A stretch of DNA of 64,000 bases, from the NCBI RefSeq assembly GCF_017355875.1, contig NZ_JAFEWC010000002.1:434001-498000 (forward strand), read 5' to 3'. The notes below the pieces were generated by a model. That model searched no databases. It was given only the letters and a program-made list of their open reading frames with translations, and was not told where the DNA came from. Source of the stretch: Aridibaculum aurantiacum (GTDB taxonomy: Bacteria > Bacteroidota > Bacteroidia > Chitinophagales > Chitinophagaceae). The translations under genes and the position numbers were made by a program. Of the stretch, positions 45,457-53,914 are shown in pieces (within the stretch, counting starts at the first letter, position 1; each line of letters starts with the position of its first letter).

Positions 45457-46950
45457 ATGTCACATCCTAAAGCAGTCATTATAGGTGCAGGTGTTGCAGG
45501 TTTAGCGGCTGCTACCAGGCTGTCCATTCAAGGTTTCCATGTTACGGTTTATGAAAAGAATAGCCATCCCGGTGGCAAGCTCCATGCTTTCGAAAAAGAA
45601 GGTTTTCATTTCGATGCCGGTCCGAGTTTGTTTACGCAGCCGGCCAATGTAGAAGAACTTTTTGCTGTAGCCAATGAGCCAATTGAGCAGTACCTGCAGT
45701 ATGAAAAAGTGCCGGTAGCTTGCAAATATTTTTACCCTAATGGCACCATTGTAAATGCATATACAGATGCCGCTGCATTTGCTGAAGAGCTGCATACCAA
45801 ACTTGGTGAAGAGCCTTCGCGAGTGCTGGATTACTTGCAGCAATCAGAAAATCTTTACAACAAGATTGGTGACATTTTTTTAAACACCAGCCTGCACAAG
45901 CGTAAGATGTTGCTGGCTGCTCCTATAGGTAAAGCACTGGCTGCTACACGACGCAAGCACATACTGCAGTCGCTTCACCAGTTGAATAAAGATCATTTTA
46001 AGCAACCCGCCACAGTTCAATTGTTCGACAGGTTTGCCACGTACAATGGAAGCAATCCATACAAGGCGCCTGGCATGCTCAGCCTGATACCGCACCTGGA
46101 GCAAAATGAAGGCACCTTCTATCCTAAGGGCGGCATGATAAGCATTACAAATGCACTGTATAAACTGGCGCTAAAGCAGGGAGTACAGTTTTATTTTGAT
46201 TCACCTGTTGAGCGTATTATTTCGCACGAGCAACGGGTGCATGGCGTGGTAGTAAATGGGGAAAATATAAAAGCTGACCTGGTAGTAAGTAATGGCGATG
46301 CATATTTTACCTATAAGCACCTGCTGAAAGATGAATATGAAGCACGCAAAATACTGAAGCAGGAACGCAGTAGTAGCGCCATCATTTTTTACTGGGGCAT
46401 GAATAAACAATTTCCGCAACTCCATTTGCACAATATATTTTTCAGTAAAGATTATGCAGAAGAGTTCACGCGATTGTTTAACCAAAAAACGCTCTCTGCT
46501 GATCCTACTGTTTATATCAACATCACTTCTAAAATGGAGGCGGCGCATGCACCTGCAGGAGGTGAAAATTGGTTTGTGATGGTGAATGCTCCTGCCAATG
46601 TAGGCCAGGATTGGCAAGCACTGAAGCAGTATGCAAAGCAGGCAATTCTATCTAAACTGTCAGCCATGTTAGGCGAAGACATAGAGCCATATATAGCTGT
46701 TGAAGAAACTTTAGATCCTGTAAAAATAGAGGCACAAACGCAGTCGTATATGGGCTCATTATATGGAACCAGCAGCAATTCAAAAATGGCTGCTTTTCTG
46801 CGTCATCCGAATTTTACGTCAAAGATCAAAGGCTTGTATTTTGCTGGTGGAAGTGTACATCCTGGTGGTGGTATCCCTTTATGTTTGAAAAGCGCTGCTA
46901 TAGTAAGTAAGATTATTGAGGCCGATAAGAAGAAACTCCTGCATCACTAA
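45457..46950 (+). CDS. CrtI/CrtD-family carotenoid desaturase, second copy
   Basis: FAD-dependent desaturase (497 aa) with AVIIGAGVAGLAAATRL, PGGKLHAFEKEGFHFDAGPS and the terminal GLYFAGGSVHPGGGIPLCLKS signature. The GGSVHPGGGIP form is seen in CrtD-type 3,4-desaturases and in diapocarotenoid enzymes, rather than the PGPGVPP form of the crtI at 42533. Next to a CruF-like hydratase, a 1-hydroxycarotenoid 3,4-desaturase (CrtD) role is the best guess, as in saproxanthin or myxol-type pathways. Substrate order is inferred. The gap to the hydratase gene is 3 bp. Confidence 0.82.
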   Translation: MSHPKAVIIGAGVAGLAAATRLSIQGFHVTVYEKNSHPGGKLHAFEKEGFHFDAGPSLFTQPANVEELFAVANEPIEQYLQYEKVPVACKYFYPNGTIVNAYTDAAAFAEELHTKLGEEPSRVLDYLQQSENLYNKIGDIFLNTSLHKRKMLLAAPIGKALAATRRKHILQSLHQLNKDHFKQPATVQLFDRFATYNGSNPYKAPGMLSLIPHLEQNEGTFYPKGGMISITNALYKLALKQGVQFYFDSPVERIISHEQRVHGVVVNGENIKADLVVSNGDAYFTYKHLLKDEYEARKILKQERSSSAIIFYWGMNKQFPQLHLHNIFFSKDYAEEFTRLFNQKTLSADPTVYINITSKMEAAHAPAGGENWFVMVNAPANVGQDWQALKQYAKQAILSKLSAMLGEDIEPYIAVEETLDPVKIEAQTQSYMGSLYGTSSNSKMAAFLRHPNFTSKIKGLYFAGGSVHPGGGIPLCLKSAAIVSKIIEADKKKLLHH

Positions 46951-46953
46951 AAC

Positions 46954-47652
46954 ATGTCATTCAACATCCCATCATTCAACAAGGCAGGAATAGCAACCTT
47001 CATTGCACTGCTTTTTCATGTAAGCGGATGCATAGGCATGTTTACTATTCACCGCGAATGGTTCATTGAAAACACCACCCTGAATTTGCTGCTCATGTTT
47101 GGTTTGATAATATGGACGCACGGCCAGCTGAACATGCGTTTTCTCCTTTTTATGGTTTTGTGCTTTGTGGTAGGAATGACAACCGAAATGATTGGTGTGC
47201 ACACCGGCTTCCTGTTTGGCCAATATGCATATGGCACGGTGATGGGGCCAAAACTTTTAGATGTTCCTTACCTGATAGGCATCAATTGGTTCGTGGTGAT
47301 GTATTGTTCGGGTATGGCTGTAACAAAGCTACATGAATGGATAGAGCAGAAATATGTAACTGCAGGAAGTATGTTATCTGATAATATCAAGAAGCTTTCC
47401 ATCATCATAGATGGTGCGCTTTTAGCAACCTTGTTTGATTATGTGATGGAGCCGGTAGCAGTAAAGCTAGGCTTCTGGACCTGGCTGGGCGATGGCTCGA
47501 TCCCGTTTTTAAACTACCTGTGTTGGTTTATTATCAGTACAGGTTTATTGTATGTTTTTACGAGGTCGGGCTTCCAAAGGCACAACCAATTCGCTGTACA
47601 TTTGTTAATCATTCAGCTTTTGTTTTTTGGCACATTACGCACCTTTTTATGA
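46954..47652 (+). CDS. cruF: Carotenoid 1,2-hydratase-type membrane protein (CruF-like)
   Basis: A 232-residue protein with about 7 hydrophobic helices. TEMIGVHTGFLFGQYAYG (about 71-88), DVPYLIGINWFVV, and DYVMEPVAVKLGFWTW (about 168-183) are the conserved blocks of the CruF/carotenoid biosynthesis family. The E and D residues in these blocks are family-conserved. CruF adds a tertiary hydroxyl at C-1' of monocyclic carotenoids. It overlaps crtZ by an ATGA. A lycopene cyclase of similar size (CrtYcd) was considered but the motifs fit CruF better. Confidence 0.8.
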   Translation: MSFNIPSFNKAGIATFIALLFHVSGCIGMFTIHREWFIENTTLNLLLMFGLIIWTHGQLNMRFLLFMVLCFVVGMTTEMIGVHTGFLFGQYAYGTVMGPKLLDVPYLIGINWFVVMYCSGMAVTKLHEWIEQKYVTAGSMLSDNIKKLSIIIDGALLATLFDYVMEPVAVKLGFWTWLGDGSIPFLNYLCWFIISTGLLYVFTRSGFQRHNQFAVHLLIIQLLFFGTLRTFL

Positions 47653-48143
47653 ACTGGATAGTATACATATTGATAACGCTTGGTACATTCTGCTTCATGG
47701 AATTTGTAGCATGGGCAACGCATAAATATGTAATGCATAAATGGCTGTGGTTTCTTCACGAAGACCATCATGTAAAAAGCCCGGGCTTCTTCGAAAAAAA
47801 TGATGCATTCTTTCTCATCTTCGCAATTCCCAGTTGGTTATGTATTATGCTTGGCAGCATGAATGAAAAGTACTGGGTAGTGTCTATTGGTGCGGGCATC
47901 GCATTGTATGGACTTGCATATTTCATAGTGCACGACATCATCATTCACCAGCGGTTCAAGTTATTTACCCGTAGTAACAATAGATTTGTGAAGGCAGTAC
48001 GGTGGGCGCACAAAATGCATCATAAGCATTTAGGAAAAGAAGACGGAGAAAGTTTTGGAATGCTTATTGTTGCACGCAAGTACTGGCAAAAGGTAAAAAA
48101 CGATGAGCAAAGGGTTCGAGCATTCAAATCTTCTTCGCGGTAA
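47649..48143 (+). CDS. crtZ: Beta-carotene hydroxylase-type fatty-acid/carotenoid hydroxylase
   Basis: Di-iron membrane hydroxylase of 164 residues, started at ATG 47649, overlapping the upstream stop. Histidine clusters HKYVMH, HEDHH, HDIIIHQRF and HKMHHKH supply the iron ligands, spaced as in CrtZ. Helices flank them. It should hydroxylate the ring at C-3. It is the last gene of the carotenoid run, and a fresh promoter precedes the next gene. Confidence 0.88.
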   Translation: MNWIVYILITLGTFCFMEFVAWATHKYVMHKWLWFLHEDHHVKSPGFFEKNDAFFLIFAIPSWLCIMLGSMNEKYWVVSIGAGIALYGLAYFIVHDIIIHQRFKLFTRSNNRFVKAVRWAHKMHHKHLGKEDGESFGMLIVARKYWQKVKNDEQRVRAFKSSSR

Positions 48144-48162
48144 CTGTTTTTACTATTCTATT

Positions 48163-48170
48163 TATTTTTG
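48163..48170 (+). promoter_or_regulatory. Candidate -7 element for the MoxR operon (TATTTTTG)
   Basis: An exact TAnnTTTG match in an 83-bp gap between crtZ and moxR. Transcription would begin near 48176, giving a leader of about 50 nt. The -33 box is weak (TGTTTTT near 48146). Confidence 0.45.
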
Positions 48171-48226
48171 TCGCAGGCCATGAGTGATCATGGCCTGAGT
48201 TTTATTTTCACTTTTAAAACCTTGAG

Positions 48227-49225
48227 ATGCAAACTGCTGAAGATATAAGGCTATTAAATGAACGCATACAGCATGCTGCCATGTTTGTAGAACGCTTACG
48301 AGTAGAACTTTCAAAAGTAGTAGTAGGCCAGTTGTATATGGTAGACAGGTTGTTGATAGGCTTATTGAGCAATGGCCACGTACTATTGGAGGGTGTGCCT
48401 GGATTGGCAAAAACGCTTACTATTAAATCGTTGGCGCAGGCTGTACAGGCAAAGTTTAGCCGTATACAATTTACTCCCGATCTGTTGCCTGCCGATGTGG
48501 TAGGAACGATGATCTACAACCAGCAGAAGCATGAATTTGTGATACGTAAAGGTCCCATCTTCGCGCATTTCATTTTAGCGGATGAGATCAACCGTGCCCC
48601 GGCCAAAGTGCAAAGTGCACTACTGGAAGCCATGCAGGAAAAGCAGGTAACCATTGGTGATGAGACACATAAACTAGAGGAACCATTTCTTGTTTTGGCT
48701 ACACAAAACCCACTGGAGCAGGAAGGAACTTATCCATTACCTGAAGCCCAGGTAGACCGTTTTATGCTAAAAGTAGTAGTGGGTTATCCTGGAAGGGAAG
48801 AAGAGCAAATGATCATTCGCAGGCAGGTGCAGGGAATGGAGGTGCCAAAGATAAACCAGGTGGTAAGCATACACGAGATCATACAGGCTCGCAACCTGGT
48901 ACGTGAGATATACATGGATGAAAAAGTGGAGCAATACATTATTGATATAGTTTTTGCAACGCGTTATCCTGAGAAATATGGACTGGATAAACTAAAGCCA
49001 TTATTGAGCTATGGTGGATCGCCAAGGGCAAGCATCAATTTAGCATTGGCAGCAAAAGCGCATGCTTTTATGAGCAAGCGCGGTTATATGATACCGGATG
49101 ATGTAAAAGCAATTTGCAAAGATGTAATGCGCCACCGCATCGGCCTTACTTACGAAGCCGAAGCCGAAAACATAACATCAGAAAGAATAGTGGATGATAT
49201 ATTGAATGTGATACCGGTTCCTTAA
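48227..49225 (+). CDS. MoxR-family AAA+ ATPase
   Basis: AAA+ ATPase (332 aa). Walker A is GVPGLAKT (about 47-54), Walker B is ILADEINRAP (about 112-121), and sensor 1 lies in ATQNPLEQEGTYPLPEAQ. MoxR proteins act with VWA-domain partners in chaperone-like complexes. The genes downstream (DUF58, BatD-like, BatA) are that standard partner set. An internal promoter candidate lies 57 bp upstream. About 200 bp with heptad repeats separates it from the DUF58 gene. Confidence 0.92.
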   Translation: MQTAEDIRLLNERIQHAAMFVERLRVELSKVVVGQLYMVDRLLIGLLSNGHVLLEGVPGLAKTLTIKSLAQAVQAKFSRIQFTPDLLPADVVGTMIYNQQKHEFVIRKGPIFAHFILADEINRAPAKVQSALLEAMQEKQVTIGDETHKLEEPFLVLATQNPLEQEGTYPLPEAQVDRFMLKVVVGYPGREEEQMIIRRQVQGMEVPKINQVVSIHEIIQARNLVREIYMDEKVEQYIIDIVFATRYPEKYGLDKLKPLLSYGGSPRASINLALAAKAHAFMSKRGYMIPDDVKAICKDVMRHRIGLTYEAEAENITSERIVDDILNVIPVP

Positions 49226-49240
49226 TTGAAGTTGATAGGT

Positions 49241-49263
49241 CCCTGGTTTCTTGTTTCTGGTTC
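49241..49263 (-). repeat. Inverted short copy of the heptad tract
   Basis: The minus-strand reading of this 23-nt stretch contains GAAACAA and GAAACCA heptads. It is therefore an opposite-orientation copy of the tract at 49335-49396, and the two could pair over about 10 bp. Confidence 0.6.
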
Positions 49264-49334
49264 AATAAGTTTTATCAACTCTATTGATGTTACAGCTTAG
49301 CTATGTAAGCAGCCACAACGAAAAATAGGAATAA

Positions 49335-49396
49335 GCAACCAGCAACCAGCAACCAGCAACCAGCAACCAGAAAACCAGAAACCAGGAACCAGAAAC
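49335..49396 (+). repeat. Heptad-periodic leader tract 2, with five perfect GCAACCA units
   Basis: Five perfect tandem GCAACCA units (49335-49369) are followed by degenerate GAAACCA and GGAACCA units, with one extra A. The tract ends 34 bases before the DUF58 start codon, on the coding strand. A/C-rich heptads continue loosely to the start codon. Confidence 0.85.
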
Positions 49397-49430
49397 TTTA
49401 AACCTTAAACACCCAAACCACAAACACTTC

Positions 49431-50297
49431 ATGACCACCCAAGAGATACTGAAAAAAGTGCGTGAGCTGGAGATAAAGAGCAAGCGGCTTACGAACCACC
49501 TGTTTACGGGTGAGTATCATACTGCATTTAAGGGTAGGGGTATGGCTTTTAAGGAAGTGCGGGATTATTCAGCAGGTGATGATCCAAGGTTTATCGATTG
49601 GAATGTTTCTGCACGAATGGGTCATACTTACAGTAAGGTGTTTGAAGAAGAACGTGAGCTGTCTGTTTATTTATTAGTTGATATCAGCGCCAGCAACTTG
49701 TTTGGAACATTCAGGCAGAGCAAGAAAGATTTGATTACGGAGATGTGTGCTGTGCTTGCTTTTTCTGCAATTACCAACAACGATAAAGTAGGCGTGATCT
49801 TATTTAGCGATCATGTAGAGAAATTCATACCTGCGAAAAAAGGACGCGATCATGTGCTGTATATGGTACGTGAGCTTATAGATTTTGATGCACGGTCATC
49901 TTATACCGACGTGGTGAAAGCCCTGCGGTTTTTAAACAATACAACGCGTCATAAAAGCATTGTATTTGTGCTAAGCGATTTTGCAGATGCCGGCTATAGC
50001 GATGTGCTTCGGGTAGCAGCTAAACGCCACGATGTAGTAGGTGTGCAGGTGTATGACAAGCGAGATGAAACTTTGCCGGCTATTGGCCTGGTGCAGGTAA
50101 AGGATGCAGAAACAGGAAAAGTTGTTTTGTTAGATACAAACGATGCTTTCACGCGGCAAAAGTATCATGAGCAATTTCAGCGTGTATTACAGGATGCAAA
50201 AGCAGCTTTCAGAACCGCCGGTGCAGACCTGTTGCAGATTTCTACAGGCGATGATTATGTAAAGCTTTTACAACAATTTTTTATCAGGAGAGCATAA
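49431..50297 (+). CDS. DUF58 domain-containing protein (Bat operon)
   Basis: A 288-residue protein with a GRGMAFKEVRDYSAGDDPRFIDW block (near 37-59), the hallmark of DUF58. A VWA-like region follows: VYLLVDISASNLF, with D-x-S-x-S replaced by D-I-S-A-S, which keeps D, S and S. It then has VILFSDHVEKFIP. These proteins are always found with MoxR ATPases and VWA proteins and are thought to be substrates or adaptors of the complex. The stop is followed directly by the TTG start of the next gene. Confidence 0.88.
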   Translation: MTTQEILKKVRELEIKSKRLTNHLFTGEYHTAFKGRGMAFKEVRDYSAGDDPRFIDWNVSARMGHTYSKVFEEERELSVYLLVDISASNLFGTFRQSKKDLITEMCAVLAFSAITNNDKVGVILFSDHVEKFIPAKKGRDHVLYMVRELIDFDARSSYTDVVKALRFLNNTTRHKSIVFVLSDFADAGYSDVLRVAAKRHDVVGVQVYDKRDETLPAIGLVQVKDAETGKVVLLDTNDAFTRQKYHEQFQRVLQDAKAAFRTAGADLLQISTGDDYVKLLQQFFIRRA

Positions 50298-51221
50298 TTG
50301 AAACAACGGATCAAACATATTATTTGCCTGCAACTCTTATTGTCGTTAGTGTACATTACTGGTATAGCGCAGGCACCAATGGCTGGAGTAGATCGGAATA
50401 AGATCATCATGGGTGAGCAGGTAAAACTCATACTTGCAGTTGAGAATGCACGTTCGTTGAACGGCTGGTTCAGCATTCCTGATAGCATCAATCATATAGA
50501 GGTAGTAGAGCGGCAAAAGATCGATACCATCAATATTGGCAACATCGTCAACTATCGCCAGGTCATTACCATCACCTCGTTTGACAGTGGCCGCTGGGAA
50601 CTGCCTCCACTTACTGTACCGGGTCTGAAAGGTGCTACACCACCCATTACGCTGGAAGTAATGCCAGTGGATGTAAGGCATATGCAAGACTACCATGATG
50701 TAAAGGAAATAGAGGAAGTACAGGTAGGGACACCATGGTACATCATTGCTGCACTTATTCTTCTTGCGCTGGTTTCGCTGGCGCTTATCTACTATTTCTA
50801 CAAAAAGAAAAAGAACCAGGTAATCGTAAAGCCTGTATTGAAGGGAAATCAAACCCCATTGGATTGGGCCTTGCTTGAACTGGATAAACTTCAGCAACAG
50901 CAGCTCTACCTGCACAAACAAGTAAAACAGCACTATATAAAAGTTACTGATATCGCCCGTTCATATTTTCACCTGCAGCTGGCTCATCCATCGTTGCAAG
51001 AAACTACAGATGAGTGGATGGTGCGACTTCAACCTGTAGCTGCTGAACCATCATCTAAAACAGCATTCTTTCAACTACTGCGAATGGCCGAAACGGTGAA
51101 GTTTGCACGCTATATTCCGCCGGTAGAAGAGAATGAAAGAGCAGTGGAAATTACCAAACAATATATACAACAAGTGGCCGCTGCACAGGCGCATGCTGCT
51201 TATCAACCCAAAAAGAAGTGA
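50298..51221 (+). CDS. BatD-like membrane protein of the Bat operon
   Basis: A 307-residue protein with a signal peptide (1-24, ending GIAQ). A beta-rich region of about 125 residues resembles the N-terminal unit of BatD (KIIMGEQVKLILAVENARS, QVITITSFDSGRWELPPLTV). One membrane helix lies near 152-172, and the cytoplasmic C-terminal half is helical and Gln-rich. The start is TTG at 50298, which abuts the DUF58 stop. The next in-frame Met lies after the signal peptide. It is shorter than full-length BatD; similar short versions occur between DUF58 and BatA in Bacteroidota. The function is unknown beyond the operon link. Confidence 0.65.
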   Translation: MKQRIKHIICLQLLLSLVYITGIAQAPMAGVDRNKIIMGEQVKLILAVENARSLNGWFSIPDSINHIEVVERQKIDTINIGNIVNYRQVITITSFDSGRWELPPLTVPGLKGATPPITLEVMPVDVRHMQDYHDVKEIEEVQVGTPWYIIAALILLALVSLALIYYFYKKKKNQVIVKPVLKGNQTPLDWALLELDKLQQQQLYLHKQVKQHYIKVTDIARSYFHLQLAHPSLQETTDEWMVRLQPVAAEPSSKTAFFQLLRMAETVKFARYIPPVEENERAVEITKQYIQQVAAAQAHAAYQPKKK

Positions 51222-52228
51222 TGCTGTACGAGTGGTTTCAAAATATCACGTTTGCATGGCCGCAGGCATTAGGCCTGTTGCTGGTGTTGCCTATCCTGGC
51301 CTACTGGTATTGGAGAAACATTCAGCAGCGCCAGCCTTCTATGCTGGTTACCACTACCAATTTCATTTCTGAAATCCGCAGCTTCAAAACATGGTTCAGG
51401 CATTTTCCGTTTGTGCTGCGCTGTATTGCTCTGGCCTGTCTTATTGTAGCCGTTGCTCGCCCACAACATAAGTACACGGAACAACAAACGGAAGGAGAAG
51501 GTATCGACATCATTCTCTGCATTGACATAAGCGGGAGTATGAATGAAAAGGATTTTTTGCCTAACAGGTTGGAAGCTTCTAAAGAAGTTGCATTAAATTT
51601 TATAAACGAACGCGTAGGCGACAGGATGGGTGTTGTTATTTTCAGCAGGCAGAGCTTTACCTTGTGCCCGCTTACTACCGATAAGAATACTGTTCTTGCC
51701 CAGGTAAATAATATTCGCAGTGGTTATTTAGAGGAAGAAGGTACAGCAATAGGCTCCGGCCTTGCTACCAGCGTTGACAGGTTGAAAGATCAAAAGACAA
51801 AGAGCAAGATCATTATCTTATTAACCGATGGTGTTGACTACGGAGGTATGATACCTCCCGATATTGCCAAGGAGATGGCTAAGTTGTACGGCATAAAAGT
51901 TTATACAATTGGTGTTGGATCAGATAAGGAAGTAGACGAACAGGTGGATACTCCGCAAGGTCGCATGCAGAACAGGAAGAAACTTGAATTCAACGAAACG
52001 CTGCTACAGGATATAGCCCGCGAAACAGGAGGACAATATTTTCATGCAGTAGACAAAGAAGGATTGAAGAAGGTATACGCAAGTATCAACCAACTGGAGA
52101 AGACAAAGATCCAGGTGACAACTTACGACCGGTATACCGAACAGTTTTTTCCTTTTGTGCTTGCGGCAGTTGTTTTGTTGTTGCTGGAAATGATACTCAG
52201 GTATACGATGTTCAGGAGATTTCCATAA
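51221..52228 (+). CDS. batA: VWA domain-containing protein, BatA-like
   Basis: A 335-residue membrane protein with two N-terminal helices (about 14-30 and 58-78), a VWA domain and a C-terminal helix. The MIDAS motif is DISGS (D-x-S-x-S) in IILCIDISGSMNEKD, with later Thr and Asp in EEGTAIGSGLA and ILLTDGVDYGG. I use ATG 51221, which shares its A with the upstream TGA; an in-frame GTG lies one codon earlier. The following BatB, BatC and full BatD genes usual for this operon are absent; the next gene is rsgA. Confidence 0.9.
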   Translation: MLYEWFQNITFAWPQALGLLLVLPILAYWYWRNIQQRQPSMLVTTTNFISEIRSFKTWFRHFPFVLRCIALACLIVAVARPQHKYTEQQTEGEGIDIILCIDISGSMNEKDFLPNRLEASKEVALNFINERVGDRMGVVIFSRQSFTLCPLTTDKNTVLAQVNNIRSGYLEEEGTAIGSGLATSVDRLKDQKTKSKIIILLTDGVDYGGMIPPDIAKEMAKLYGIKVYTIGVGSDKEVDEQVDTPQGRMQNRKKLEFNETLLQDIARETGGQYFHAVDKEGLKKVYASINQLEKTKIQVTTYDRYTEQFFPFVLAAVVLLLLEMILRYTMFRRFP

Positions 52229-52331
52229 GTGAATGCAAAATGTAAAATGTAAAATGAAAAACTGATCAGACAACATCGGATTGGTAAATAGCAATCAAAT
52301 AATAGTGACTAGTTCCAAATGATCAGCACCA

Positions 52332-52380
52332 GCAACAAGCAACCAGGAACCAGAAACCAGGAACAAGAAACCATAAACCA
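52332..52380 (+). repeat. Heptad-periodic leader tract 3
   Basis: Seven consecutive 7-nt units (GCAACAA, GCAACCA, GGAACCA, GAAACCA, GGAACAA, GAAACCA, TAAACCA) end 26 bases before the rsgA start codon on the same strand. Confidence 0.8.
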
Positions 52381-52406
52381 AAACCATCCCACACTCAAAC
52401 CTTCTA

Positions 52407-53333
52407 ATGAAAGCCATTATATACAAATCTACCGGTAGCTGGTACATAGCCAAGGATGAGCAGGGAAACGTATACAATGCACGTATCAAAGGAGTTTTAA
52501 AGATTGGCAACATTACATCAACCAATCCTATAGCTGTGGGTGATGAAGTAGAGATGGAGCTGGAAGATGAAAAGGAGAATACCGCCATCATTTCCAACAT
52601 CAGCGACCGGAGAAACTATGTAGCACGAGTATCGCCACACAACAAAAACCAGCACCACATAATAGCTGCCAACCTCGACCAGAGTTTGTTATTTGCTACG
52701 CTTAAAGATCCAAAGACCTCGCAAGGTTTCATCGACCGCTTTCTCATTACTTGTGAAGCTTACCATGTACCTGCTACTATTGTTTTCAATAAAAGCGATG
52801 TATACCGCGCTAAGGAGTTGGACAAGTTTGCTGAACTGGAAGAGGTATACCAGTCGATAGGCTACAGGGTAGTGCTGACGAGTGTACTAAAAAACGAAGG
52901 GCTGGATGAACTGAAAGAAATACTGCAAGACAAGACCACGCTGCTAAGCGGCCACAGTGGCGTTGGTAAATCATCTCTTATCAATGCTATTTTTCCTGAA
53001 TTGAAATTGCGTACAGCCAATGTAAGTGGATGGAGTGGTAAGGGTATGCATACTACCACATTTGCCGAAATGTTTGACCTGCCTACAGGCGGCAGTGTGA
53101 TAGATACACCGGGTATAAGAGAACTGGGACTTGTAGGAATAGAGAAGCATGAACTGTCGCATTATTATCCTGAAATGCGCCGGCGGTTGAACGATTGCCA
53201 GTTCAACAATTGCATGCACATCAACGAGCCGGGATGCGGTATAAAAGATGCTGTATCCAACAATGAAATAGCGATAGACAGGTATGCCAGCTACCTCACC
53301 ATTTTAGATACTATGAACGATAAAAAATACTGA
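52407..53333 (+). CDS. rsgA: Ribosome small subunit-dependent GTPase A
   Basis: Circularly permuted GTPase (308 aa) that assists 30S maturation. It has an N-terminal OB fold, then G4 (FNKSD), then G1 (GHSGVGKSS), then G3 (DTPGI), in the order typical of RsgA. A C-terminal zinc knuckle follows (CQFNNCMH...CGI). Length and order are standard. It is preceded by a heptad tract rather than being closely spaced with batA, so it may be transcribed separately. Confidence 0.95.
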   Translation: MKAIIYKSTGSWYIAKDEQGNVYNARIKGVLKIGNITSTNPIAVGDEVEMELEDEKENTAIISNISDRRNYVARVSPHNKNQHHIIAANLDQSLLFATLKDPKTSQGFIDRFLITCEAYHVPATIVFNKSDVYRAKELDKFAELEEVYQSIGYRVVLTSVLKNEGLDELKEILQDKTTLLSGHSGVGKSSLINAIFPELKLRTANVSGWSGKGMHTTTFAEMFDLPTGGSVIDTPGIRELGLVGIEKHELSHYYPEMRRRLNDCQFNNCMHINEPGCGIKDAVSNNEIAIDRYASYLTILDTMNDKKY

Positions 53334-53340
53334 CAGAAGG

Positions 53341-53631
53341 TTAATACAGCCTTTGCTCCAGTAGCCGTGCAAGTTCATTCACCGCATCGTTATGCTTGCT
53401 GTCGTCTGAGCAAATGCTCACCCCATTGTAGATGTTGTAGTGTAGTGTAAGCAGGTGACCTTTGTATAAAAACATCCAGTCAACACTGTCGCTGTTATCA
53501 AACTTGTTACTGAAGTTTATGGCAAGTTCATCACTTAGCGTATTGGCAATGTTCAGGAACTTCTTCATTCCACAATTATCATCAATAACTGCTTCTAAAC
53601 TGCCTTGCGCAGTAGTTAACAGGTAACTCAT
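53341..53631 (-). CDS. Small hypothetical protein (96 aa)
   Basis: No family is recognised. It is a soluble, acidic 96-residue protein starting MSYLLTTAQGSLEAVID, with a central VDWMFLYKGHLLTLHYNIYNG stretch that suggests a small alpha/beta fold. It is convergent with rsgA (7 bp between stop codons) and lies 31 bp downstream of the tiny lipoprotein gene on the same strand, so the two probably form an operon. Coding status is supported by reasonable codon use and a plausible start, not by homology. Confidence 0.55.
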   Translation of the reverse strand: MSYLLTTAQGSLEAVIDDNCGMKKFLNIANTLSDELAINFSNKFDNSDSVDWMFLYKGHLLTLHYNIYNGVSICSDDSKHNDAVNELARLLEQRLY

Positions 53632-53662
53632 AGTATTGGATTTATGGCAAACAATCAGGCTT

Positions 53663-53836
53663 CTAAGCCCTGAATTTCTTAGCTTTTTTTGCGGCTTTTA
53701 AAGCCTTTGGGTCTCCACTCAATAATCGCTCTGCACCTACATTCTTTCCATTTGTAGGGCAACCTTTACCGGCAGCACATGAAACCAGGCCGCCAGCCAT
53801 TCCAAGTATTGCCATCGCAACAACAATCTTTTTCAT
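53663..53836 (-). CDS. Tiny lipoprotein (57 aa)
   Basis: This minus-strand gene encodes a 57-residue protein with a lipoprotein signal peptide, MKKIVVAMAILGMAGGLVSC. The lipobox is LVSC, with Cys20 as the lipidation site. The mature part is short and Lys-rich, with a second Cys (AAGKGCP) and an Ala/Lys-rich tail. A TTG-N18-TACATTTA promoter lies 17 bases upstream (53853-53881). The short, basic mature domain suggests a small surface or periplasmic peptide. No function is known. It is too short to be caught by ordinary length cut-offs. Confidence 0.7.
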   Translation of the reverse strand: MKKIVVAMAILGMAGGLVSCAAGKGCPTNGKNVGAERLLSGDPKALKAAKKAKKFRA

Positions 53837-53852
53837 CTGTAAAATTTAGCTC

Positions 53853-53881
53853 TAAATGTAGGCGATTATCTTTATAATCAA
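53853..53881 (-). promoter_or_regulatory. Promoter of the tiny lipoprotein gene
   Basis: On the minus strand TTG (53881-53879), an 18-bp spacer, then TACATTTA (53860-53853) approximates the TTTG/TAnnTTTG promoter. Transcription would begin a few bases upstream of the ATG at 53836. Confidence 0.5.
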
Positions 53882-53914
53882 CCGGACTGATATTCTAACG
53901 GTAGTTATTAAATT

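Noticed and set aside
46954-47652. Lycopene cyclase (CrtYcd-type) assignment
   Set aside because: Size is similar, but the GVHTGFLFGQYAYG and MEPVA blocks are those of the CruF-type family.
49335-49369. Possible CRISPR-like array of short repeats
   Set aside because: The five GCAACCA units are directly tandem with no spacers, and the unit is only 7 nt. No cas gene is near.
50346-50933. Minus-strand 195-codon open frame
   Set aside because: It lies antisense to the BatD-like gene, has an implausible Cys/Tyr/Phe-rich composition and no motif.
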